Shown: positions 1 to 5,984 of the stretch, piece after piece
How positions within the stretch are numbered: position 1 is the first letter of the stretch
Layout of the letters: every line of letters starts with the position of its first letter
NCBI GenBank assembly: GCA_025965755.1
Contig: JAOPWI010000382.1
Location: forward strand, 1-12,430
Direction of reading: 5' to 3'
Source: Frankiales bacterium
Lineage (GTDB): Bacteria; Actinomycetota; Actinomycetes; Mycobacteriales; SCTD01
Length of the DNA: 12,430 nt
Translations under genes and position numbers: made by a program
The notes under the pieces: model-generated
The model's input: the letters and a program-made list of their open reading frames with translations, nothing else
The model's database searches: none
Told to the model about the DNA's origin: nothing

Positions 1-835
1 GGTCGACGGCCCGGCGCACCGACCAGGCGGGCAGGTCGCCGGGCGACCGCGGGAACGAGTAGCCCCAGAACTGCGCCAGCACGTCGACGTTGCGCAGCGG
101 CCGCAGCACCAGCAGGTAGGCCACGGCCAGGGAGACCACCCAGGGCGCCAGCAGCAGCGCCGTCCGCAGCTGCCGGGACCGCAGCACCAGCACCAGGCTG
201 GTGCCGGCCAGCAGGAACACGGTCGGGAACGACACCCAGACCGCGACCGCACCGGTCAGCCCCAGAAGCAGCGGCCGTTGCGTCTGCGCGACCAGCAGCA
301 CGACCAGCACGGCGGCCACGTCCGTGGCGTACGGCTTGACCTCGGTGGAGTAGTAGACGAGCCCCGGGTGCAGCGCGGCCAGGCCGACGGCGACCGGGAC
401 CAGCCAGCGGGAGAGCAGCCGCGTGGCCAGCCGCCACAGCAGCAGCAGCGCGAGGCAGCCGGACAGCAGCGGCACCACCCGCAGGGCGCGCTCGGTCGGG
501 CCCAGCTGCTCGACCCAGAACCGCGAGGCCAGCAGCCACAGCACGGGCGCGGCCTGCTTGTGCAGCAGCGGCTCGGTGGCCAGCTCGGCGGACGACCGCT
601 CCACCAGGCTGCGGGCCAGCAGCGCCTCGTCGAGCCACAGCGACCGGCCGCCGGCCCACTGCAGCAGGCGCACCTGGAGGCCGAGCAGGACCAGCCCGGC
701 GCTCAGCAGGGTCGGCCACTCCAGCGCGAGGAGCCGGCGCAGCGGCTCGTGGCGGACGTGCCGGGCCGGATCGGCGCGCCGGAGCGGCCCGCTGGTCCGG
801 CGCGGTGCGGCCGGCAGCAGCCGCGGGGAGCTCAC
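1..835 (-). CDS. GT39-like (GT-C) membrane glycosyltransferase, partial
   Basis: The window holds the first 278 residues; the C-terminus lies beyond base 1. The chain begins with about 35 basic, cytoplasmic-looking residues. A hydrophobic segment follows (about 41-58), then a loop with LWLDE (D69, E70). This fits the first-loop acidic residues of GT-C enzymes, which act as catalytic or metal ligands. Further hydrophobic segments lie near 117-135, 145-160, 172-184, 191-219 and 226-244. The stretch LHPGLVYYSTEVKPYA (155-170) resembles the conserved 'P..YS.E.RpYa' segment of GT39-like proteins. The family takes sugars from polyprenyl-phosphate donors and transfers them outside the membrane. The start is a GTG only 7 bp after the stop of the GT2 gene, with no clear ribosome site, so translational coupling is likely. 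The acceptor and sugar cannot be told. The class is fairly sure, the exact family less so. Confidence 0.75.
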   Translation of the reverse strand, partial: MSSPRLLPAAPRRTSGPLRRADPARHVRHEPLRRLLALEWPTLLSAGLVLLGLQVRLLQWAGGRSLWLDEALLARSLVERSSAELATEPLLHKQAAPVLWLLASRFWVEQLGPTERALRVVPLLSGCLALLLLWRLATRLLSRWLVPVAVGLAALHPGLVYYSTEVKPYATDVAAVLVVLLVAQTQRPLLLGLTGAVAVWVSFPTVFLLAGTSLVLVLRSRQLRTALLLAPWVVSLAVAYLLVLRPLRNVDVLAQFWGYSFPRSPGDLPAWSVRRAVD

Positions 836-842
836 CGGGCTG

Positions 843-1565
843 TTACGTGCGGGGCGGCAGGGGGCGCCGGGCGGTCACCCGGCGGCCGTGCGAGCGCTCA
901 CGCGTCAGGATCCACAGCGCCTCGACGCCGTCCTTCCAGGTGAGCTTCTTGCCTTCCTCGCGGCTGCGCGCCTTGTAGGTGATCGGCACCTCGAAGGGCC
1001 GGATGCCGCGGGCCAGCAGCTTGCCGGTCACCTCGGCCTCCATGCCGAAGCCCTCGGCCCGGATGCCGAGCTCCCGGTAGAGGGGGAGCGGCATGAGCTT
1101 GAAGCAGGTCTCCAGGTCGGAGATCCAGCAGTCGAACAGCACGTTGGCCGACATCGTCACGGCCTTGTTGCCGACGACGTACCAGAAGCTGTACGCCGTG
1201 TGGCTGCCGAACGTGCGGGTGCCGTAGACGACCTGCGCCTCGCCGGCGAGGACCGGCTTGAGCAGCAGCGGGATCTCCTCGGGCGCGTACTCGAGGTCGG
1301 CGTCGCAGATGATCATGTAGTCGCCGGTGGCGCTGGCCGCGGCGGTGCGCACGGCGGCGCCCTTGCCGCGATTGGCCGGGTGGTGGACGACCTGCAGGCG
1401 GGGGTCCGCGAGACCGGCGAGCAGCTCGCGGGTGCCGTCGGTGCTGCCGTCGTCGACGACCACGACCTCGACCGCGCACGGGTAGTCGACGTCCAGGACC
1501 CGCTTGAGCGCGGCCAGGACGGTGGCCGCCTCGTCGTAGACGGGGACGAGCACCGACAGCTTCAC
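843..1565 (-). CDS. GT2 glycosyltransferase, polyprenyl-phosphate sugar synthase type
   Basis: This 240-residue GT-A enzyme opens with LSVLVPVYDEA (3-13). It has the nucleotide-binding VDDGSTDGT (37-45), NRGKG (65-69) and the metal-binding DAD at 88-90. Later SDLETCFK (149-156) and EGFGMEAE (171-178) match the conserved acidic sites of DPM1-like enzymes. There are no obvious C-terminal membrane helices, so it is a short soluble or peripheral form. Such enzymes transfer mannose or glucose from a nucleotide sugar to a polyprenyl phosphate at the inner face of the membrane. The next gene encodes a GT-C enzyme of the kind that uses these lipid donors. A longer reading frame extends upstream into the MOSC gene, but its N-terminus is low-complexity Arg/Gly/Pro and unlike the family. 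I therefore chose GTG at 1565, which leaves a 26-bp gap to the MOSC stop. The sugar is not predictable. Confidence 0.88.
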   Translation of the reverse strand: MKLSVLVPVYDEAATVLAALKRVLDVDYPCAVEVVVVDDGSTDGTRELLAGLADPRLQVVHHPANRGKGAAVRTAAASATGDYMIICDADLEYAPEEIPLLLKPVLAGEAQVVYGTRTFGSHTAYSFWYVVGNKAVTMSANVLFDCWISDLETCFKLMPLPLYRELGIRAEGFGMEAEVTGKLLARGIRPFEVPITYKARSREEGKKLTWKDGVEALWILTRERSHGRRVTARRPLPPRT

Positions 1566-1591
1566 GCTGGGCGAGGCTACCGGGCGCGGGG

Positions 1592-2131
1592 TCAGACGGG
1601 CGGGAGAGGGGCGTGCGGCTCCGGCGGCAGCTCCACCGCGACGGCGTCGCCGGGCCGGACCTGCCCGCCGACGACCACCACGCCCATCACCCCGGCCCGG
1701 CGGACCAGCCCGCCGTCCGGGTCGCGGTCGACCAGCGCCGGCAGCAGGCCCTGCTGGAAGCGGTCGAGCAGCACGCACGGCGTGCGCAGGCCGGTCAGCT
1801 CGACGGCCGCGCCGGCGCCGAGGCGCAGCCGGGTGCCCGCCGGCAGCTTCAGCAGGTCCAGGCCCTCGGTCAGGACGTTCTCCCCGAGGTCGCCCGGCCC
1901 GACCCGGAAGCCGCGGTCGGTGAGCTCGTCCAGCAGCTCGGCGCCGAGCAGGTGCACCTGCCGCAGGTTCGGCGCCTGCGGCTGCCGGCGCTTCGCGTAC
2001 CGGTGCTGGACGGTGCCGCCGGCGTGCGCGTCACCCGTGACGCCGTGGCCGGCCACGAGCAGGATCGCGTTCTGCGGCTCCTTGGAGAAGCCGTGCCGCG
2101 GGGAGCTGCTCACCGAGCTGACGCGTGGCAC
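1592..2131 (-). CDS. MOSC-domain protein
   Basis: The 179-residue protein is almost wholly one MOSC domain. Visible blocks are HGFSK (13-17), the GVTGDAHAG signature (30-38), NLRQVHLL (55-62), GDLGENV (80-86), LPAGTRLRLG (96-105), LTGLRTPC (112-119, conserved Cys119) and RAGVMGVVV (145-153). MOSC domains are known from the C-terminus of molybdenum cofactor sulfurases and from stand-alone proteins such as YiiM, and are linked to Mo-cofactor sulfur handling or reductive detoxification. No Mo-cofactor partner gene is visible here. The GTG at 2131 gives the usual family N-terminus (short strand, SVS..P.H.F.K). A TAGCGT -10-like hexamer ends 6 nt before it, so the transcript may be leaderless. The gene heads the minus-strand group with the two glycosyltransferases, but I see no functional link to them. 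It is divergent from the sulfurtransferase, so both neighbours at this promoter concern sulfur chemistry. Confidence 0.9.
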   Translation of the reverse strand: MPRVSSVSSSPRHGFSKEPQNAILLVAGHGVTGDAHAGGTVQHRYAKRRQPQAPNLRQVHLLGAELLDELTDRGFRVGPGDLGENVLTEGLDLLKLPAGTRLRLGAGAAVELTGLRTPCVLLDRFQQGLLPALVDRDPDGGLVRRAGVMGVVVVGGQVRPGDAVAVELPPEPHAPLPPV

Positions 2132-2137
2132 GTCCCG

Positions 2138-2143
2138 ACGCTA
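2138..2143 (-). promoter_or_regulatory. -10 element (TAGCGT) for a leaderless MOSC transcript
   Basis: On the minus strand TAGCGT fits the actinobacterial TANNNT -10 pattern. It is separated from the GTG start at 2131 by exactly 6 nt, so transcription could begin at the start codon. No Shine-Dalgarno sequence is present between the two. No clear -35 is seen. Confidence 0.5.
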
Positions 2144-2171
2144 CCGAGCGGGCTCTGGCAAGGTGGCCCAC

Positions 2172-2981
2172 GTGCTGGCTCCCGTCGTCGATCTGGCCTG
2201 GCTGTCCGACCATCCCGAGGCGGTGCTGGCCGATGTCCGCTGGTACGGCGACGGCCGCTCCGGCCGGCAGGGCTACGAGCGCGGGCACCTGCCCGGCGCC
2301 GTCTTCGTCGACCTGGACCGCTGGCTGGCCGGCCCGCCGTCGCCCGCGCACGGCCGCCATCCGCTGCCCGACCCGGAGGTCTTCGCCGAGGGGATGCGCC
2401 AGGCCGGGATCGGGGACGCGAGCACGGTGGTGGCCTACGACGACGACGCCGGCGCCATCGCCGCCCGGCTGGTCTGGATGCTGCGGGTGACCGGTCACCA
2501 GGCCGCCCTGCTGGACGGCGGCCTCACCGCCTGGCGGGGCCCGCTGGCGACCGGGGTGCAGACCCGCCCGCCCGCGTCGTTCACCGCGAGCCGGTGGCCG
2601 GTCGAGCGCCTGGCCGGCATGGACGACCTCGGCGACGGGCCGCTGCTGGACGCGCGGCCGGCCGAGCGCTACCGGGGCGAGGTCGAGCAGCTGGACCCCC
2701 GCCCCGGCCACGTGCCGGGCGCGCGGAGCCTGCCCTGCCGGCAGAACGTCGACGCCAGCGGCCGGCTGCTGCCCCTTCCCGAGCTGCGCCGCCGGCTGGC
2801 CGAGGTCGGCGTCGACCGGCAGACGCCGTGGGTGTCGTCCTGCGGCTCGGGCGTCACGGCGTGCCACACGCTGCTCGTCGCCGAGCACCTGGGGCTGGCG
2901 CCGGGTCGCCTCTACGCCGGCTCGTGGTCGCAGTGGGCGGCCAGCGAGCGGCCGGCGGCGACGGGGGAGCAGCCCGGCTGA
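2172..2981 (+). CDS. sseA: SseA-type sulfurtransferase (tandem rhodanese domains)
   Basis: The 269-residue protein has two rhodanese domains. The N-terminal one (about 5-125) has GHLPGAVFVDLD (38-49) but an Asp-rich loop, YDDDAG (89-94), where an active Cys would sit, so it is the inactive structural domain. The C-terminal one (about 143-262) has LLDARPAERYRGE (158-170), GHVPGARSLP (179-188) and the active loop CGSGVTA with Cys224. CGSGVTA is typical of 3-mercaptopyruvate sulfurtransferases rather than the CRxGR-type loop of thiosulfate sulfurtransferases. The expected reaction moves sulfur from mercaptopyruvate to a thiol acceptor or cyanide in the cytoplasm. Start choice: GTG at 2172 has AAGG (2160-2163) 8 nt upstream. 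An in-frame GTG at 2163 would add three residues but lacks such a site. The overlapping CAAGGT (2159-2164) could also be a -10 for a leaderless transcript. The gene is divergent from the MOSC gene. Confidence 0.9.
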   Translation: MLAPVVDLAWLSDHPEAVLADVRWYGDGRSGRQGYERGHLPGAVFVDLDRWLAGPPSPAHGRHPLPDPEVFAEGMRQAGIGDASTVVAYDDDAGAIAARLVWMLRVTGHQAALLDGGLTAWRGPLATGVQTRPPASFTASRWPVERLAGMDDLGDGPLLDARPAERYRGEVEQLDPRPGHVPGARSLPCRQNVDASGRLLPLPELRRRLAEVGVDRQTPWVSSCGSGVTACHTLLVAEHLGLAPGRLYAGSWSQWAASERPAATGEQPG

Positions 2982-3002
2982 GCCCGGCATGGCAGGGTGT
3001 GG

Positions 3003-3023
3003 CCCGGGTCACACGGACCCGGG
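3003..3023. promoter_or_regulatory. Perfect 8-bp inverted repeat before the dehydrogenase operon
   Basis: CCCGGGTC (3003-3010) and GACCCGGG (3016-3023) form a perfect 8-bp stem with a 5-nt loop. It lies between the sulfurtransferase stop (2981) and the GGGAG ribosome site (3026-3030) of the first dehydrogenase gene. A CAGGGT -10-like hexamer at 2993-2998 would place the transcription start near 3005, so the repeat would cover it, as an operator would. It could instead be an RNA hairpin ending sulfurtransferase transcription, though no T-run follows. The symmetry is seen; its role is inferred. Confidence 0.45.
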
Positions 3024-3036
3024 ACGGGAGCAGGCG

Positions 3037-4203
3037 ATGACCGAGCTGGAGCTGCCCGGGGAGCAGGACGAGCGGCGCCAGCAGGTGCGCCGCTGGCTGG
3101 CCGAGCACCCGTCGCCGACCGGGCGGCAGCTCGCCGAGGCCGGCTTCGTCGCGCCGCACTGGCCCCGCCCCTGGGGGCTCGGCGCCGACCCGGTGCACCA
3201 GCTGATCATCGACGACGAGCTGCGGCGCGCCGGTGTGTCCCGGCCCAGCAACCAGATCGGGATCGGCTGGGCCGGCCCGACGATCCTGCACGCCGGCAGT
3301 GAGGAGCACAAGCAGCGCTACCTGCTGCCGCTGCTGGCCGGAGAGGAGATCTGGTGCCAGCTGTTCAGCGAGCCCGGCTCCGGCTCGGACCTGGCCAGCC
3401 TGTCCACCCGGGCGGTCCGGGCCGCCGACGGCTGGGTCGTCAACGGGCAGAAGGTGTGGACCTCCGGCGCGCAGGTCTCCCGGTTCGGCATCCTGCTCGC
3501 CCGCACCGATCCCGACGCCGCGAAGCACCGCGGCATCTCCTACTTCCTGTGCCCCATGGACGCGCCCGGCGTGACCGTGCGGCCGCTGCGCGAGATGACC
3601 GGCAAGGCGATCTTCAACGAGGTCTTCCTCGACGACGTCCACCTCGGGCCGGACGCGCTGGTCGGCGAGGTCGGCGACGGCTGGACGCTGGCCAAGGTCA
3701 CCCTCGGCAACGAGCGCGTCAGCCTCAGCTCCGGCGGGGCGTTGTGGGGTGCCGGACCGACGGCGTACGACCTCATCGAGGCGGTCCGCCGCCGCGGCGG
3801 CACGCGCGACCCGCTGCTGCGGGACCGCCTCGCCCGGCTGTTCGTGGACGCCGAGGTGCTGCGCCTCATGCGGCTGCGGATGCTCGCCGCGACCATCGCG
3901 GGGCAGCAGCCGGGCCCGGAGGCGTCGGTGCGCAAGATGCTGGCCGACCAGCACGGCCGCGACATCATGGACCTGGCCCGCGACCTGGCCGGAGCCGAGG
4001 GCCTGCTCGAGGGCGCCGGCCCGCTCGGCGACGACTCGCAGGACTGGCACTACGGCTGGCTGTTCGCTCCGGCGCTCACCATCGGGGGCGGCACCTCGCA
4101 GGTGCAGCGCAACATCCTGGCCGAACGGGTGCTCGGGCTGCCGCGGGACGGCGATCCGGACGCCGGCCGCAGCTGGTCCCAGACGCGGCGGGCCCGCGCG
4201 TGA
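3037..4203 (+). CDS. Acyl-CoA dehydrogenase, alpha-type (FadE) subunit
   Basis: The 388-residue protein has the acyl-CoA dehydrogenase fold: WCQLFSEPGSGSD (106-118, signature 1 for FAD and acyl-CoA contact), NGQKVWTSGA (136-145), FNEVFLDDV (193-201) and IGGGTSQVQRNILAERVLGLPR (349-370). Where medium-chain enzymes carry the C-terminal catalytic Glu, this chain has Gly. Glu226 in LGNERVS sits at the helix-G position used by isovaleryl-CoA dehydrogenase, and by actinobacterial heteromeric FadE enzymes such as ChsE4. I infer it is the base. The enzyme oxidises an acyl-CoA to the 2-enoyl-CoA with FAD. The ATG at 3037 is preferred because GGGAG (3026-3030) lies 6 nt upstream; an ATG at 2989 would add 16 unconserved residues. 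Its stop overlaps the next start by 4 bp, so the two chains should be made together. The substrate could be steroid side chains or fatty acyl groups. Confidence 0.92.
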   Translation: MTELELPGEQDERRQQVRRWLAEHPSPTGRQLAEAGFVAPHWPRPWGLGADPVHQLIIDDELRRAGVSRPSNQIGIGWAGPTILHAGSEEHKQRYLLPLLAGEEIWCQLFSEPGSGSDLASLSTRAVRAADGWVVNGQKVWTSGAQVSRFGILLARTDPDAAKHRGISYFLCPMDAPGVTVRPLREMTGKAIFNEVFLDDVHLGPDALVGEVGDGWTLAKVTLGNERVSLSSGGALWGAGPTAYDLIEAVRRRGGTRDPLLRDRLARLFVDAEVLRLMRLRMLAATIAGQQPGPEASVRKMLADQHGRDIMDLARDLAGAEGLLEGAGPLGDDSQDWHYGWLFAPALTIGGGTSQVQRNILAERVLGLPRDGDPDAGRSWSQTRRARA

Positions 4204-5306
4204 GCCTCCAGGAGCAGGTCAGCCGGACCCCCGAGCAGGAGCAGCTGCGCAGCTCGGTGCGCCGGTTCTTCGCCGACCACGTGGACGAGCCGGCCGTGCG
4301 CCGGCTGGCCGACTCCGACAGCGGCGTCGACGCCGACCTGCACGCCCGGCTGGCCGGCGCGCTGGGCGTGCACGGCCTGGCGGTGCCCGAGGAGCACGGC
4401 GGCTCCGGTGCCGGCTGGGTCGAGGTGGCCCTGGTCGCCGAGGAGGCCGGGCGCTGCCTGTACGGCGGGCCGTACCTGTCGACCGCCGTGCTGTCGGTCG
4501 CCGCCCTGCTGGCCAGCGACGATCGGCGCGCCCTGCCGGGTGTCGCGGACGGCACCACCGTCGCCGCGCTCGCCTTCGTCGAGCAGGACCGGTCCTGGGA
4601 TGCCGGCGGCACCACGATGCGCGCGGTCCCGTCCGGCGACGGCTGGGCGCTCACCGGGCAGAAGCGGTTCGTCGTCGACGGGCACGTGGCCGACCTGCTG
4701 CTGGTGACGGCCGGGACCGACGACGGCGTCGCGCTGTTCGCGGTCGAGGGACAGGCCCCGGGCGTCACCCGGGAGCAGCACGCCACGCTCGACCGCACCC
4801 GCCGGCTGGCCGCCGTGCGGCTGGACGGCGCCCCCGGCGTGCTGATCGGCGACGGGCTTCGCGCCGTGGACGCGGCGGTCACCGCGGGCTGCGTCGCGCT
4901 CGCCGCGGAGCAGCTCGGAGGCGCCCAGCGGCTGCTCGAGCTGAGCACGGGGTTCGCGCTGGACCGCGAGCAGTTCGGCCGCCCGATCGGCGGCTTCCAG
5001 GCGATCAAGCACCTGCTGGCCGACGTGCTGATCGGTGTCGAGTCGGCCCGGTCGCTGGCCCACCACGCGGCCTGGGCGCTCACTGCCGGCCGGCCCGAGG
5101 CGGCCTCGCTGGCGCACACCGCGCAGTCGTACTGCTCCGAGCTGTTCCTCTCGGCGGCCCGGACCACGATCCAGGTGCACGGCGGCACCGGCTTCACCTG
5201 GGAGCACCCGGCCCACCTGTACTACCGGCGGGCCAAGAGCGACGAGCTGCTCCTCGGCACGCCGGCCGAGCATCGCGCCGCGCTGGCGGACCTGCTGGGG
5301 GTCTGA
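4200..5306 (+). CDS. Acyl-CoA dehydrogenase, beta-type (FadE) subunit
   Basis: The 368-residue partner begins at a GTG whose last two bases form part of the alpha stop (GTGA overlap, 4200-4203), so it is translationally coupled. Visible blocks are the N-terminal helical domain with GLAVPEEHGGSG (59-70), ALTGQKRFVVDG (150-161), REQFGRPIGGFQAIKHLLADV (256-276, FAD-contact Arg and Gln) and IQVHGGTGFTWEH (324-336, the signature-2 region). Signature 1 (SEPGSGSD) is missing, while the alpha chain has it. The two chains therefore look complementary, as in alpha2-beta2 heterotetrameric dehydrogenases of actinobacteria (FadE26/27 and FadE28/29 type), where a composite site holds FAD. This chain resembles the N-terminal half of the fused dehydrogenase at 8219-10372. 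The closest named orthologue cannot be told by eye. Confidence 0.9.
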   Translation: MSLQEQVSRTPEQEQLRSSVRRFFADHVDEPAVRRLADSDSGVDADLHARLAGALGVHGLAVPEEHGGSGAGWVEVALVAEEAGRCLYGGPYLSTAVLSVAALLASDDRRALPGVADGTTVAALAFVEQDRSWDAGGTTMRAVPSGDGWALTGQKRFVVDGHVADLLLVTAGTDDGVALFAVEGQAPGVTREQHATLDRTRRLAAVRLDGAPGVLIGDGLRAVDAAVTAGCVALAAEQLGGAQRLLELSTGFALDREQFGRPIGGFQAIKHLLADVLIGVESARSLAHHAAWALTAGRPEAASLAHTAQSYCSELFLSAARTTIQVHGGTGFTWEHPAHLYYRRAKSDELLLGTPAEHRAALADLLGV

Positions 5307-5403
5307 GCCGGGCTGCCCTCAAGCGCGTCCCCGCGGCGGTCGAAGCGAGGTGCATGGGTCTGAGGCACGCCCGGCGTGGCGTCGACGTGGCGGTGGCCGG
5401 GTG

Positions 5404-5703
5404 ATGTATGCGTTCCCGCTGCCGCGCCCCGACCCCGTGTGCGCGCTGTGCCACGACGGCATCGAGCTCGGTGGGCCGGCCGTCATGTCGTGGCGCCCGC
5501 GCCGGGACCCGTCCGGCCCGTGGCGGGACCGCTGGGTCCCGTTCGTCGAGGACCTGCGCACCGCTCCGCAGCGGCTGCTCCATCCGCGGTGCTTCGCCGA
5601 CGACCAGGGCGTCGACGCCATGGTCGGCCTGGTGCACGCGCACGACTCGGGCGTGCGGGAGGCGGAGTACCGGCACTGGCGCGCCAGCCACGGAATCCAG
5701 TAG
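5404..5703 (+). CDS. Small protein with Cys/His zinc-binding motif, unknown function
   Basis: I do not recognise a named family. The 99-residue protein has CALC (Cys13, Cys16) and HPRC (His60, Cys63), a CxxC...HxxC arrangement that would fit one treble-clef or zinc-ribbon site. Between them is a Trp/Arg/Pro-rich stretch, and the C-terminus (about 68-99) is polar. There is no signal peptide or membrane segment. The ATG at 5404 starts the conserved-looking part. GTG at 5401 would add one residue and GTG at 5350 eighteen. The ribosome site is weak (GGTGG, 5392-5396). The gene lies 97 bp after the dehydrogenase pair and 281 bp before the SNF2 ATPase, on the same strand. A DNA- or protein-binding role with the SNF2 protein is possible, but rests only on position. 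That it is a real gene follows from the ordered motif and codon use; the start is less certain. Confidence 0.65.
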   Translation: MYAFPLPRPDPVCALCHDGIELGGPAVMSWRPRRDPSGPWRDRWVPFVEDLRTAPQRLLHPRCFADDQGVDAMVGLVHAHDSGVREAEYRHWRASHGIQ

Positions 5704-5984
5704 CGCTGCCGCCGGCCCGCGGTCGACGCGGTCCGAGGGCTGCGGCCCCGACCGCCTATTGTTGCGGTGCGTGTCCGGCGCGGACGCCTCGACGGTCGCA
5801 CAGCCCGGTCCCCGAGGTCCCCGCCGGGAAGCGTCAGGCTCGGGCTCAGCCGGGTGCTCACCGGTTGCCGCGCCGTCCGCCGGGACCGGGATCGCGACGA
5901 CGGGCTCGCCCGTCCGGCCGGGAGCACGCGGCGAGACATTGCGAGTACGCCGTCCGAGAGGTCCGGACGCGGGAGGAGGGGTGC
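5704..5984 (+). other. 281-bp intergenic region: hairpin, possible promoter and leader
   Basis: No convincing gene is present. The left part holds a hairpin (5729-5754). A TATTGT -10-like hexamer at 5757-5762 follows and would start a transcript near 5769, giving the SNF2 gene a leader of about 216 nt. No good -35 is visible. AGGAGG at 5974-5979 ends the region as the ribosome site of the SNF2 gene. Short GTG-initiated frames in the leader run on into the SNF2 gene out of frame and show no recognisable motif. Confidence 0.4.
5729..5754 (+). terminator. Hairpin after the small zinc-motif gene
   Basis: CGGTC (5729-5733) pairs with GACCG (5750-5754), and inside it GGGC (5737-5740) pairs with GCCC (5745-5748) over a TGCG loop. 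A short T-rich stretch (CCTATTGTT) follows. It starts 25 bp after the stop of the 99-residue gene and could end that transcript. The internal loop is uneven and the T-run is weak. Confidence 0.4.

Noticed and set aside
1566..1778. N-terminal extension of the GT2 enzyme by about 71 residues
   Set aside because: The extension overlaps the MOSC coding region and reads as Arg/Gly/Pro low complexity. The family start fits GTG at 1565.
423..2171. Long plus-strand open frame running upstream of the sulfurtransferase
   Set aside because: It lies opposite the three minus-strand genes and its translation is low-complexity Ser/Arg-rich. Recognisable sulfurtransferase sequence begins only at about 2172.
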